Shown here one piece after another: positions 52,007 to 62,999 of a DNA stretch of 64,000 nucleotides (its first letter is position 1; the number at the start of each line of letters is the position of its first letter). The stretch spans positions 164,938,297-165,002,296 of the forward strand of contig CM070874.1 of the NCBI GenBank assembly GCA_036365515.1. Reading direction: 5' to 3'. The DNA comes from Torymus aiolomorphi. Its lineage: Eukaryota; Arthropoda; Insecta; Hymenoptera; Torymidae. The notes beneath the pieces are model-generated. The model ran no database searches, was not told the DNA's origin, and saw nothing but the letters and a program-made list of their open reading frames with translations. Both the position numbers and the translations under genes were made by a program.

Positions 52007-52245
52007 TTGACGTATCTTGCCGGGGGAAGAAGAACGACGAACAACGTATCTCGCCGCGAGGATGAAGACTGCTGTATCTCGATGCAAGCAACGACTTATC
52101 TCGGCGCGAGGACTACCACCGATGTATCTGGCAGCGGGAATGAAAAATGGTGTATCTCGCCTCGAGGAAAAAGAACGACATATCACGCCGCGAGAATAAA
52201 GAACGACAAACTATGGTATCTCTGCGCAAGGAAGGACAACGATGT
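52007..52245 (+). repeat. Degenerate 30-bp repeat array, second locus
   Basis: Seven to eight units of GTATCTCGCCGCGAGGATGA type with GAACGAC, related to 22190-22290. Flanked by GA tracts at about 51950-51975 and 52278-52384. Confidence 0.65.
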
Positions 52246-52276
52246 ATTTAAGCTAAACTTTTATTCAGTGTGGTGG

Positions 52277-52277
<1 letters not shown>

Positions 52278-52359
<82 letters not shown>

Positions 52360-52384
52360 GTGAGTGAGAGCGAGAGAGAGAGAG
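52278..52384. repeat. (GA)n microsatellite
   Basis: GA tract with a short GTGA interruption. Confidence 0.95.
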
Positions 52385-52820
52385 CTCGGTGACCTTGAAC
52401 ACTCAGACGAAGCCTTAGGTAGGAATTGACACTTGAGTACAAATTATCCAGTTTAGTCATTCAATAAAACTACATTTATTATGTATAGATAATAACATAA
52501 ACAATTATTTATTGAATACAAAATTATACTTCAATAATTATACTTCAATATAACATATGAAATTTGATAAATAAATAAAAACGCACCTTTCTATTTACCC
52601 CATTAGGTGGTGTGGAAAAAATAGAACATAAGATTTAAATTTCAACTGGATAATTTAAATGAATATTATCATCTCTACATTTAGGGTAAATTTAAAAGTA
52701 AATGTACAGATAAATATTTCAAAAAAATTAAAATGAGAAATTATTCTTCGTCAGTAATCTATTGTTATTAACATTTATCTCTAAACATGGGGGTTCGCGA
52801 GCGGAGCGATATATATATAT
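52385..52820. other. AT-rich spacer
   Basis: No gene or repeat recognised. Confidence 0.5.
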
Positions 52821-52821
52821 A

Positions 52822-53021
52822 TATAAACTTGTATAACGTTAGTTCCCAGGACCCCATGTTACTGTATACCTATACGTGACTAAAGAAATAATGTCTCTTA
52901 TGGGGGCCGATGTCCTCAAAACTGACGTTAAACATATGTAGATTCAGGGAATGTCTCCAAAGCTAACAAATGTCCCCGAAACCAACGTTAAACATCTGGA
53001 ATGTCCTGGAAACTAACATAA

Positions 53022-53028
<7 letters not shown>
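52822..53028 (+). mobile_element. Core module, family B
   Basis: Core at 52876-52892. Nearly identical to 25023-25230, starts the second B-C'-A composite. Confidence 0.8.
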
Positions 53029-53067
<39 letters not shown>

Positions 53068-53071
<4 letters not shown>

Positions 53072-53162
53072 CACGTAAAAATTATGCCGCATAAGTACCG
53101 CAAAGTCAGCATAAGTCTCGCACCAGTTCAGAAATTGTCTGCATAAGTCACGTTCCATACAA
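53068..53162 (-). repeat. C' fragment, inverted
   Basis: Partial complement of 53803-53943; lacks its outer 30-40 bases. Left arm of the giant palindrome. Confidence 0.75.
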
Positions 53163-53173
53163 ATATATATATA

Positions 53174-53399
53174 ATTATCCCCCCATCCGTTTATGGAGCC
53201 CATCCCTGTATATTAGTACCTACAGCCCAGAGATCCCTATGGCAAGTGACTAAAGAAATAATGGACCCTGGGGTTATAGACTCTAGATCGGGCTCCATAA
53301 ACGCCCGAGAAAAATATTTTATGGGACCCGGGCTCCATAAAAGAAAACTGGCTCCATAAATATGCTCATGTGTATAAAAGGGATCCATAAATCTGTTAA

Positions 53400-53400
<1 letters not shown>
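53174..53400 (+). mobile_element. Core module, family A
   Basis: Core at 53246-53262. Near-identical to 25462-25690 and to the complement of 53580-53755. Confidence 0.8.
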
Positions 53401-53401
<1 letters not shown>

Positions 53402-53478
<77 letters not shown>

Positions 53479-53578
53479 CATTTGTTTTAACAGATTTATG
53501 GAGCCCTTTTAAAAGAAAACTGGCTCCATAAATATGCTCATGTGTATAAAAGGGCTCCATAAATCTGTTAAAACAAAT
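53402..53578. repeat. (TA)n and A-arm fragments at the palindrome centre
   Basis: (TA)n at 53402-53474, then a short piece of the A right arm in inverted and direct orientation (GGAGCCCTTTTA, GGGCTCCATAAATCTG). It joins the two opposed A modules. Confidence 0.7.
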
Positions 53579-53579
53579 A

Positions 53580-53750
53580 TATATATATTATGGAGCCCGG
53601 GTCCCATAAAATATTTTTCTCGGGCGTTTATGGAGCCCGATCTAGAGTCTATAACCCCAGGGTCCATTATTTCTTTAGTCACTTGCCATAGGGATCTCTG
53701 GGCTGTAGGTACTAATATACAGGGATGGGCTCCATAAACAGATGGGGGGA

Positions 53751-53755
<5 letters not shown>
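53580..53755 (-). mobile_element. Core module, family A, inverted
   Basis: Core on the minus strand at 53666-53682. Forms the right arm of the giant palindrome with the following C' piece. Confidence 0.8.
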
Positions 53756-53802
<47 letters not shown>

Positions 53803-53805
<3 letters not shown>

Positions 53806-53943
53806 ATGGAACGTGACTTATGCAGACAATTTCTGAACTGGTGCGAGACTTATGCTGACTTTGCGGTACTTATGCGGCATAATTTTTACGTGTTAATTTT
53901 ACATAAGTATTAACACGCGATGTCAACATAAGTCCTGTTTCAC
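53803..53943 (+). repeat. C' fragment, direct
   Basis: Almost identical to 3527-3660. (TA)n on both sides; no core. Confidence 0.75.
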
Positions 53944-53962
53944 ATATATATATATATATATA

Positions 53963-54316
53963 TTTCTGTTCACCGCTATGTTTCAGGACTTTTCATTGGT
54001 TTACCGCTATGTTTCAGGACATTTGCATGTTTTCGGGACTGTGCTGAATTAGGAATATGTTTACCGCTACCTTTCAGGACATTTTTTTATTATTCAGGAC
54101 ATTTAGGGTTTCTTTCACAACGTTTTTTTCCGTAAAATTTTTCCGATATCAACGTAAAATACTGCGGAACTGAAAGGGGGCGCCGCAGGCGTCGTGGTGT
54201 TAGTCAACACCCTGAGGGATATTATTTCTTTATTCACTTATATACTGTTTAACGTTTTATACCTACTTCTATTGCAGAAAACCTGTAGGTGTCCTGGAAG
54301 ATAGCGGTGTACTAAG

Positions 54317-54322
<6 letters not shown>
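53963..54322 (-). mobile_element. Core module, family F (motif ATGTTTCAGGACATT)
   Basis: Core variant on the minus strand at 54221-54237 (complement GTGAATAAAGAAATAAT). Motif copies CCGCTATGTTTCAGGACTT, CCGCTATGTTTCAGGACAT and CCGCTACCTTTCAGGACAT lie on one side; one opposite copy (GTCCTGGAAGATAGCGGT) on the other. The block after the core matches family D. Confidence 0.75.

Positions 54323-54369
<47 letters not shown>
54320..54369. repeat. (TA)n microsatellite
   Basis: TA tract right of family F module. Confidence 0.95.
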
Positions 54370-54370
<1 letters not shown>

Positions 54371-54641
54371 TTCTAATTTTTATTGTACTTTGAATAAATT
54401 ACTATCTCTGAATTTTGCTACAGAGCATTACTTGTTTGTACAAAAAAAATAGATAAATTTAATACAATAGAAAATAGACTCTTATATAACCGAATATAAA
54501 ATATCATAATCAATCTAGTTTATTTGTTTTCCTCTCGGGTTGTTTGAAGTCATCTCTGAAATAAAGGAGAGATACTTGTATATAATCGTCTGGTTTTATA
54601 TTTATTATTGTCTTTTCTATGTGTTAGTGTATAGTGCTGTT

Positions 54642-55046
54642 TCACTGATTTTTAAAATAGTCTGAATTCATTATTTTGTCTCTTAAGTATTTGTGCTTAT
54701 CAAAGGGAAGTTGTTTAGTAGAAACCCATCTGACTGCTACTTTCCCTTCTAAGACAGATGATTTTGTATAGTCACCATGAGTGACGGCTATATAACTTTT
54801 ATTCCATATCTTTTCTCTATTTTCTAAACTCCTTGTGATTGATTCTAGATTGTCATCGAAGTTGTTAAGTTTATGGCTGCCATCCATCTGAGTGCAATCT
54901 CCAGCTGACTTATTGTCGCACCATGTTGTAACTGGATTCATCATTTTTCCTGTTATGTCTCTGATAGCTCTAACTAGCGATACAAGTTCTTGACATGCTT
55001 CGCTGATGGCAAGATACTCTGCCATATGCCTTTTACATCTTTTCAA
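54642..55046 (-). pseudogene. Copia RNase H
   Basis: MAEYLAISEACQELVSLVRAI and TTWCDNKSAGDC are the Glu- and Asp-bearing blocks of Copia RNase H. The end (SVLEGKVAVRWVSTKQ, then YLRDKIMN) is also typical. Only the frame's upstream junction is broken. Confidence 0.8.
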
Positions 55047-56011
55047 TCCTATTCTGTCGGATTTAATTGTCGTTTGGATAGGTAGTGGCTCATGGCTCCC
55101 ACCGGATACAATAAACTTTCAATGGCTTATCTGAATGGTGCTTTGGTTTTTATCTTTGATTCTCCTGATTCGTTCAAGTTTTCTTCACTACTGAGTTCTC
55201 TGTTTTTAATTTTTGTTTGTCATTACTTGCTAGCAGTATGTCATCTACGTATAGAATTAACTACTTTTCCATCTGTTCTCCAGGTAAATAGGCATGGTTT
55301 ACTTATATCTTTTTCCAGTTCTAATTTTAGTGCTTCTCCTGGAAATCTTACATTCCATATTTTTGGACTGGTTCTCAAGCCGTATAGAGATTTCTATAGT
55401 TTGCATACTTTTTTTCTTCTGATTTCTGCGTCACAGTTTGTACCATATGGAATTTCCATGTATATTTCCTCTTCCAGTGCCCCATTTAGAAAAGCGGTTA
55501 TGACTTCCATCTGACATACCTCTAAGTCGTATTTATTTATTATGGCTAACGCCGCTCTGATTATCGCTAATCTGGATACTGATGCGTATGTCTCTTTCAG
55601 TTCATATTCGTTTCTATCTTTAAATCCTCTGATTACAAACCATCCTCTATACACATTTTCTTCTTTCTCTCCTGTTTTACTTTTGAAAACCCATTTCGAG
55701 TCTATTATGTGAACCTTTTTGCCATCTTTTGTTTTGAAGGGTCTATCAACAAATTGCCATACTCTGTTTTCTTCCATTGGTTTCATTTCCTCGTTTATAG
55801 TTTCTGACCACTTTACTTTACCTATTAGTGCCATGGCTTCTAAGTGTGTTATTGGATCTTTATTAATTGTGACTATAAATGCGTAACTGATTTCATCTTC
55901 TGAATTTTCTTTATCACATCTTCTTTCTGAATTATGTGTTGATTCTTGGTCTATTAATTTGAGGCTTGTATCCTCTAATTGTCTTGTCACTTGGATTCTT
56001 CTGATAGCCAT
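55047..56011 (-). pseudogene. Copia reverse transcriptase
   Basis: The frame 56011-55394 contains the KWSETINEEM block, IDSKWVFKSKTGE and MEVITAFLNGALEEEIYM. The motif A Asp normally found in this block (QMDVKTAFLNG) is Glu here. After a frame change, LYGLRTSP and LYVDDILLASN (intact YVDD) follow at about 55380-55230. Inactive by frameshifts and the motif A change. Confidence 0.8.
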
Positions 56012-56031
56012 GTATTTTTCTCTGTTTTCTG

Positions 56032-56640
56032 TTATTTTCGCATTTCCTCTGGGTAGTTTGCGTTTCTCAGCTTCTGAGTTATTTGTCTCTCTGTTTTCAG
56101 CTTCTCATTTCTTTGGTTTCTCTTTTTGTTCATTTTCTGATTGTTTTTCATGCGATTTTTATTTTTGATTGTCTTTTTCTGGATTTTCTTTTTCCTCTGA
56201 GTTTGATGGTACTTTTCCTTTTGCCGGATCCTTTGATTCTTCTGATTTGTTGTTCTCCTCTGACTTATCTCTGTAGATATCATTGTAAACCAGTTTTTCA
56301 TTACATCTGACATATCTGGAGTGAAGGAATTTTCCAGTTGAAGGATACCAAAGGACGTAGCCTGTTGGTGAGTACCCTACCATTATGGCTTTAATTGCCC
56401 TATCTGAGAACTTCCTTTCGGTTATGGGAATTTTGTCATATGCTATACATCCAAATCTTCTGATTTTCTCTAAGTGGTTTTTAATTTTTGGATTTAGAAT
56501 ATTTATTGGGGTTTCCGAGTTTAACGGAACTTAAGTGGTGTTCTATTGTATATATGAACTGCGGCTTCTACTCCCAATATCCATGTGGTTTCTGGTAAGC
56601 CAGAATCAATCATTAAACCTCTGATTATATTTTGCAACGT
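56032..56640 (-). pseudogene. Copia integrase C-terminal region and linker
   Basis: Contains a GYSPTGYVLWYPSTGKF-like block, typical after the Copia integrase core, followed by a Lys- and Glu-rich linker. Several frame breaks. Confidence 0.6.
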
Positions 56641-56644
56641 CTTG

Positions 56645-57519
56645 CTATCTTTCTGCAGTTCCATTTAGTTCGGGTGCCTGCGGTGGTGCTACATTATACT
56701 CTATCTTTTCTTGTTTCATTACATCTGAGAATTTTCCTCCTGTGAATTCTGTTCCGTTATCGACCCTGATATAACAGACTTTTTCGTTTGTGCCTAATAA
56801 ATTCTTGTAGTTATTAGGAATTTTTCTAAACAAACATCAGCTTCATTTTTATGTTTCACAGAGTATGCTTTAGCAAATCTCGTGTGATCATCTACAAATA
56901 CAATTATAAACCTGTTACCATCAGGGAATGAAGCTGGTTTTATGGGTCCCATTGTGTTCGTGTGTATCATTTCTAACGGTCTAGATCCTCTGGTTCTATT
57001 CTCCGAAAAAGACAATTTTTCCATCTTTGCCATGTTACACACTTCGCAATCCACAATGTCTTTGTAGATTTTAATTCCTTTTAGTTTTTCATCTGATTTT
57101 TGCATCAGTTTGAGATAACATAAAAAAGCATGTCCTAGTCTAATATGCCATAGCATGCCTTCATTTAATTTGCTATTTTCTATGGACACATTTATAGTCA
57201 TGTTATTTAGGTTATGTTTTTGCCTGTTTAAAATACTTCCATCTAAATTGAATTCGCTAGTTATTTCGAGGCTTCTGATATTTTGTTTTGTTTGAACGAG
57301 TTTTTCTCGAGTTTTCTTCCCAATCTCACACGTCTCTGTTTCAATTTTCTCTGTATTCTCTTCTGGTAATTTGACTGTCTCTAAATTCATAACATCTGTC
57401 TGAGATTGTTGCAAAAACTCGTCTAAAGTAACTAACCTAGCCATGCATGAATATTTCTCGCTATTTGAATTTTGATTATTAATATTTCTTTTTTTTCTAT
57501 ATCTAAATTTATTATCCAA
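56645..57519 (-). pseudogene. Copia gag-pre-integrase and integrase core
   Basis: Zinc domain LWHIRLGHAF and CEVCNMAKMEKLSF (HHCC). The first catalytic position reads Asn in MIHTNTMGPIKP, where active Copia enzymes have Asp. VFVDDHTRF and RVDNGTEF follow in order, but ELNGTAER ends in a stop. Two frames overlap near 56800-56830, marking a frameshift. Confidence 0.8.
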
Positions 57520-57633
57520 TTTGGTTTCTGATATTTCCCTGTAATATATTCAGCACCTGTAGTTTTAGCAAAGATTTTCTAAATTTCATCATCTAAGTAA
57601 ATTCGTAAACCTACGTCTGCAAAACTTCTGACA

Positions 57634-58325
57634 AGGGTTTCAGCTGCGGGAAATGGATTTTAGCGGGCATTGGAGAGTCGATTTCTGGTACCAAAAAATT
57701 AAGCCCAGTGCTCACATTTTCGTCAAATGGGCCCTTTTTCTTGAGATATTTGCAATTTAATCTCAAATATCGTCTATTTCGTTAAAAAATGATGTTTCTT
57801 CTATTGAATGTCACATTGCAAATATTTAAGATACGGAAAGGAGGAAAAAAAATTATAAAAGTAGACAGTAACAGCTCAAATTTAAGCCCTGATTCATTAA
57901 AAAATATTGATCTTCCAGGAAGATACAAGCAATCAAAGATAGGGTACGAAAATGGTTAAAAATGCGATCCATTTAATCGATTAAAATGAAGACATATTTT
58001 TAACCATTTTCGTACCCTATCTTTGATTGCTTGTAACTTCCTGGAAGATCAATATTTTTTAATGAGTCAGAGCTTAAATTTTAGCTTTTACTATCTACTT
58101 TCATAATTTTTCTTCCTCGTTTTCGTTTCTTAAATACTTGCAATGTGACAGTCAATAGAAAAGACATAATTTTTTGACGAAATAGACGATATTTGAGATT
58201 AAATTGCCCATATCTCAAGAAAAAGGGCCCATGTGAGAGAAATGTGAGCACTGGCCTTAATTTTTAGGTACTGGAAATCGACTCTCCAATGCCTGCTAAG
58301 ATCCGTTTCCCGCAGCTGAAACCCT
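57634..58325. mobile_element. 690-bp perfect-type palindrome (foldback MITE)
   Basis: The arms, each about 330 bases, pair over their whole length, from GGGTTTCAGCTGCGGGAAA at the left end to its complement at the right end. The loop near 57975 is under 40 bases (ATCGATTAAAT-type). No ORF. It lies inside the Copia element. The two arms differ at scattered sites, so it is not a recent cloning or assembly inversion. Confidence 0.85.
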
Positions 58326-58609
58326 CTCCTTGTGAGTGAGATTAAATTTTTTGATATGTTTTCTGCTGATATTGCATTTGTTAGTATAACTATTTTATCA
58401 TTATTAGTCGATCTGACTATTAAATTTTTTTTCCATCTATTTCTATATTTGCCGAATCATTTTTGTTCTCGCTTCTGATTACCTCTCCCGTGCATTTCTT
58501 AAAATCGCTTAATATTATACCCTTATTTACGATATCATCGGTAGTAGCTGAGTCTGCGATGAATGTAATTTGTGTTTGTGACTTTAATTGATCTTTACCG
58601 TACCTGCAA

Positions 58610-59305
58610 TATATCGTCGGTACATACGAAAAAAGACGCGCTTACAAAAAGTGACGGCGAAAAAAGGCGTGCTGTGACTTTGACGGCGAAAAAAGGCGCA
58701 CTACAGGAATTGAAGGAGAAAAAAGGCGCGCTGATATGGTTGATGGCGAAAAAGGGCGTGCTGTGTTGGTAGTTGTTTGCCGTCAATCATACAGCGCTCC
58801 TTTTTTCGCCGTCAATTCCTGGGGCCTTATTCTGTAATTTTGAAAATGAAACGTTCGTAGTAATATTTTGTGATTAGGGGAATGGACTTCAACGAACGAG
58901 TTATTGTTTAAAAATTGATATATTTTAAACCATTTAAAATATATCAATAAAATAAAAATATATCAATTTTTAAACAATAACTCGTTCATTGATGTCCATT
59001 CCCCTAATCACCTTATTCTGTAAGTCGTGTCGCGCTCTATTTTCATATGTATAGATATACAAAATTATATAAAATTGAGCGTTAAATCTTATATATTGCG
59101 CCTTTTTTCGCCGTCCATCGTTGGAGCACGCCTTCTTTCGCCGTAAATCATGCAGCGCGCCTTTCTTCGCCGACAATTTTTAAATGCACGCCTTTTTTGG
59201 CCGTCAATCGCTGCAGCACGCCTCTTTTCGTATTAAATTCCTACCGCGCCTTTTTTCGTATCAGTTTACCAGCGCGCCTTTTTTCGTATGTACCGACGAT
59301 ATGTT
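58610..59305. mobile_element. Foldback element with CGGCGAAAAAAGGCGCGCTG arms
   Basis: Ends ATCGTCGGTACATACGAAAA and its complement at 59275-59301. The left arm has four to five direct copies of an about 33-bp unit with GGCGAAAAAAGGCGCGCTG; the right arm has seven or more inverted copies with GCGCCTTTTTTCGCCGTCAA. A separate hairpin sits in the middle. No ORF. Inserted in the Copia element. Confidence 0.8.
58868..59012. repeat. Nested 145-bp hairpin
   Basis: GTGATTAGGGGAATGGAC at the left pairs with GTCCATTCCCCTAATCAC at the right. The arms are about 62 bases, with an AT-rich loop near 58940. Nested inside the foldback element. Confidence 0.8.
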
Positions 59306-60600
59306 GTTACTCCTTGTGCGAAGGCGTTTTGCAAACCGCCTCTTGTGCCTCATTTAAAAACCCTATCTCTAAAATTTTCCCTTCCACCACCTCTTGTGAC
59401 AATACCTCTGTCTCTGTTATTTCCTTTCCCTCTGATATTTTTATTACCTCTGTACTGTGCGTAATTGTTTGTGTAGGGTTGTGTCGTGTGGTCTTTAATC
59501 TGAATATTATCATACCTTCTGGGTTGTTGTATTGCCCCTTTTTTGGGACAACCTGGATCTTTGTGGCCAACTTCTGCATAGCAAAAGTATCAGAACCATA
59601 GGTTGTATTCGACGAGCGGGCAATTGGGAGCCACATGTTCTCGCTTGTTACATCTAAAGCACTTGGCATGTGGTACTCTGTTATTCCTGTGGTTTCCACT
59701 GAGCTACGTTCACTCTGGATCTTCTGTTTTCCTCTCAGCTCTTCTTCTCTGCTTCTGACTGTAAAAGACAAGAATTTTATTTCTTCTAAAGGCATTTCTT
59801 AATTGTTAGTTTGTCGTCTGATTAAGTAGGCTGAGCATAGTCCTCGATTATTAAATGAGACAGCTTGGTAAAAAGTTGATCTCTTTTCTTCCTCTGACAA
59901 TAGCACATTTGTATAGCTTTCATACTCTCTGATTATGGTATCAATTCTATCACAAAATTCATTTACTTTTTCGTTATTGTTCATTCTTAAGCGATACAAT
60001 TGAGCTCTTACGGAGGAAGCTGTTACATTGACTTCTGCTCTTCTGAATTCTCTGATTTTAATTAAAATTTCTTTGGGGTCCTTCAAAATTAAAATTTTCT
60101 TATTATAGTATTCATCTAAGTGATTTATGATTATATCTCTGACTACTGATTTTCTCTTTTCTAATTCTTTTTCTGTTAAATTTACTGGGGCTGTTATTTT
60201 ATCGTCGATTATATCTAGTAAATCATTTGATCTTAACTGTCAATGAAGGTAATCTAACCACACATTTAAAACTACTTCTTTTGTTAATTTATAGTCTCCT
60301 TTAATGTTAAATTTCTAACGTCTGAGTAAAGTTTCTAAATGTTCCATTAATTTCTACTATTATATTATTTTGGTGTAATAGTGTATTGGAGGAATTTATA
60401 TTGTCATCTGGGTTTACATTGGTGGAATTGAGGAAAGGTTGTGGTACCTCACGTCTTCTGATCATTGCTGTTTCTACTTCAAGCATTTTCTCCATCAGCT
60501 TCCGCTGACCCTCCATCATAGTTTTCATTTGAGCCATTATTTGCTTCTGAGTTTCGTGGTTCTCCTTCATGACTCTGAACCACACGTCAGTGCCTGCTTT
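59300..60600 (-). pseudogene. Copia gag region
   Basis: Frames 60585-60307 (Met- and Lys-rich N-terminus), 60086-59799 (RAEVNVTASSVRAQLYRLRM, NEKVNEFCDRIDTIIREYES, the Copia gag helical block) and 59795-59307. Zinc-knuckle-like KCFRCNKREH and CPKKG pieces lie at about 59680-59530. All are separated by frame breaks. Confidence 0.65.
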
Positions 60601-60620
60601 CGCTCTCTATTATGGTAGGA

Positions 60621-61560
60621 TCGCAGAGAAGGATGGTAGACAGGGCGGTGTGTATAAGGATTTTAGTGTTGAGTTCTCGTCTAATTATATGTAAACAATT
60701 ATTCTGGTGAATTTTTGGTCTTTTAAATTCGTCTGATTACCCTAATTTCAAAAATTTTACAGATCTGCATTCTAATTCTCTTTAATTAATTTTTTACCCT
60801 CTGATGTTAATATTAATACACATTTGCATTTCATTTGTATTACACTGTATAAATGACTTTTTAGTCAAATTGAGATAGAGAAAAAAATATTTATATATTA
60901 ATATATAAAATTTAAAACAAATTACTGTGCTCGTCGCCGGTCTGAGCTTGTTTCTCTGGCGTCTTGTTGTCTCTCTCAGACAGTCTGGATTTCTCTTTTA
61001 CTCAAAAATAATATGAACTTCCGAACTCTGCAATGCCAAACATTTATTCTGAATTATATTATTTTTATGTTTATTTATATTGTTGCTTTTCCCTTTGCTA
61101 GACTGCAGAGCAAGTCTAGTGAGATCGAAGCTAGTCATTTTTTCCGTGTACCGGACCCACGCTTGTGCTCCCTCCGATCGTGACGTCACACACAGCAATG
61201 CCGCCAACATTGTCAGAGGGTTGGCCGTGAACTTACGCAGATCCAATGATTCACAAGATTGTAACGACTTTACATGAAGGCAAGAATTCTCTGCACGTCA
61301 GTATCATCTATGCTTCATGTCGTTATTTCAGTGGTTAGTTTCGCATCTGAATTTACTTCTGAGAATTATATATGTGTGCATGTGCCCGCTCGTCTGAGAG
61401 AGAATATGAAAAATTTTTCAATTTTGAAAATTAAAAAATGGCTCTAAAAAAAGAAAATCGAAATTGACAAAAATAGACTATTGACCCCAATTGTAAAAGC
61501 AAAATGCAAAGAAATGATACCTCTGGTTAAAATCGGTTGAGTAGATCATGAGACATCCGC
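60621..61560. other. Unassigned, possibly Copia 5' LTR and flank
   Basis: Near 60650 the sequence becomes noncoding. No LTR pair was found with certainty. Nothing else recognised. Confidence 0.35.
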
Positions 61561-61566
61561 GTATAT

Positions 61567-61742
<176 letters not shown>

Positions 61743-61879
61743 ACACACGTAGGCATTATACAGTATAAGCGGTATACAGAATCATATGTACGTGCTTGTA
61801 GGAGCTCATTATGTACTTATTCATTTGTACGCTAGATGGCGAACGTTGAGCTTAACATTTGCCAATAACTATATGGTTT

Positions 61880-62900
61880 TAGCTATCTGATCAACAAATC
61901 GAGAAATCTTGTTAAGGAAAAAGGAATTTATTCAGAACCAAATGCATATTCAGGTCATCGGATTGATGAAAATATGGAAAAAATTGTTATGGAATATTAT
62001 ATTATATAAATGATGATTTTAGTTGTTCAAGACAAAGTCCTAATAAATGTGACGTTGTTACAATTAAAGTCAACAATAAAAAAGAGAAAAGAGTTAAGCG
62101 TTTTCTTACTCCAAGTTTAAAAGAGACGTATAAAGTATTTAAAAATGATAATCCAGAATTGAGAATTGGAAAATCGAACTTTTATATTTTGCGACCAAAA
62201 TATGTCTTACTTAGCCCCATCAAACAAGTTAGTCTCTGTATCTATTGCGCAAATTATGTTTTATTTCTTACGAGCTTAATTAACTTTAGAGGGAGCAACG
62301 TCACAGAGTTGTATGAAAGTCGGACACAAATAATAAATGCAACAATGTGTTCTGAGCCATCTGATTTACGTTATTTACATGAAAATGTAAAATATGTCCA
62401 GAAATTACGGGAATTACGTTCCATGTTTTAAAACTGCAAAATGTAGAAGGCACAGAAGAAATTACATATGCTTTGTGGGATAATGGAAACTTGCTTAAAA
62501 AAACACTATCAATTTCTGCTTTTAAAGATGAACTTCCGGTTTGGACCATGAAGGTTAGTATTCACATGTATGTAAAAAATATACAACGCAAAGCTATTGT
62601 TTTCTGCTACTGGGCACGGCAAAGGAGCTATAGATGGTGTGGGTGGACTTACAAAGCATTATCATACTTCACATAATCTTCGAGTCCCACGAAAAATCTA
62701 TTCAAAATGCTAATGATTTCGTAGAACACGTTCAAAAATATACTGATGAAATTAAAATAATACATTTACAACATGTTAAAATAGAACAATTCAGAAAAGC
62801 AAAAAATATTGATTGGCTTACAACTCTAAAGTATCCTGGAATTCAAAAAAATCATTTATCGGTTAAAGAAACATGTATTAATAAAACACATTGTTGAACA
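61880..62900 (+). pseudogene. Decayed relative of the 28-29.5 kb transposase
   Basis: Recognisable blocks in order: CDVVTIKVNNKKEKRVK, FLTPSLKETYKVFK, FYILRPKYVLLSP with VSLCIYCANYVLF (compare RPKECISAGAPGTHTICVCP of the other copy), FKDELPVWTMK and GHGKGAIDGVGGLTK (compare SYGKSPCDGCGAVVKR). A donor-like AAG/GTTAGT at 62552 may mark an intron. Several stops and frame changes interrupt it, and a middle part including the SDGA block seems deleted. Confidence 0.55.
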
Positions 62901-62999
62901 GCAAAGACTGCCAATCATTTATGTAATCTGTAAAAATTTGAATTCATTTTGTCGACTAGTTTTTGAGAAAAAAATTGAAATGTAAAAAAAAATGAGTTT

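Larger units (their letters stand above)
54640..60620 (-). mobile_element. Decayed Copia-type LTR retroelement with nested insertions
   Basis: Minus-strand order is gag (60600-59300), inserted repeats (59305-57634), then integrase, RT and RNase H (57519-54642). Integrase before RT is the Copia order. Many stops and frameshifts. LTRs were not delimited. Two independent palindromic elements interrupt the gag-to-integrase interval, where the protease should lie. Confidence 0.8.

Noticed and set aside
58572..58772. Lys/Gly-rich frame with repeated EKKGAL
   Set aside because: Translation of the foldback arm repeat GGCGAAAAAAGGCGCGCTG; not a gene.
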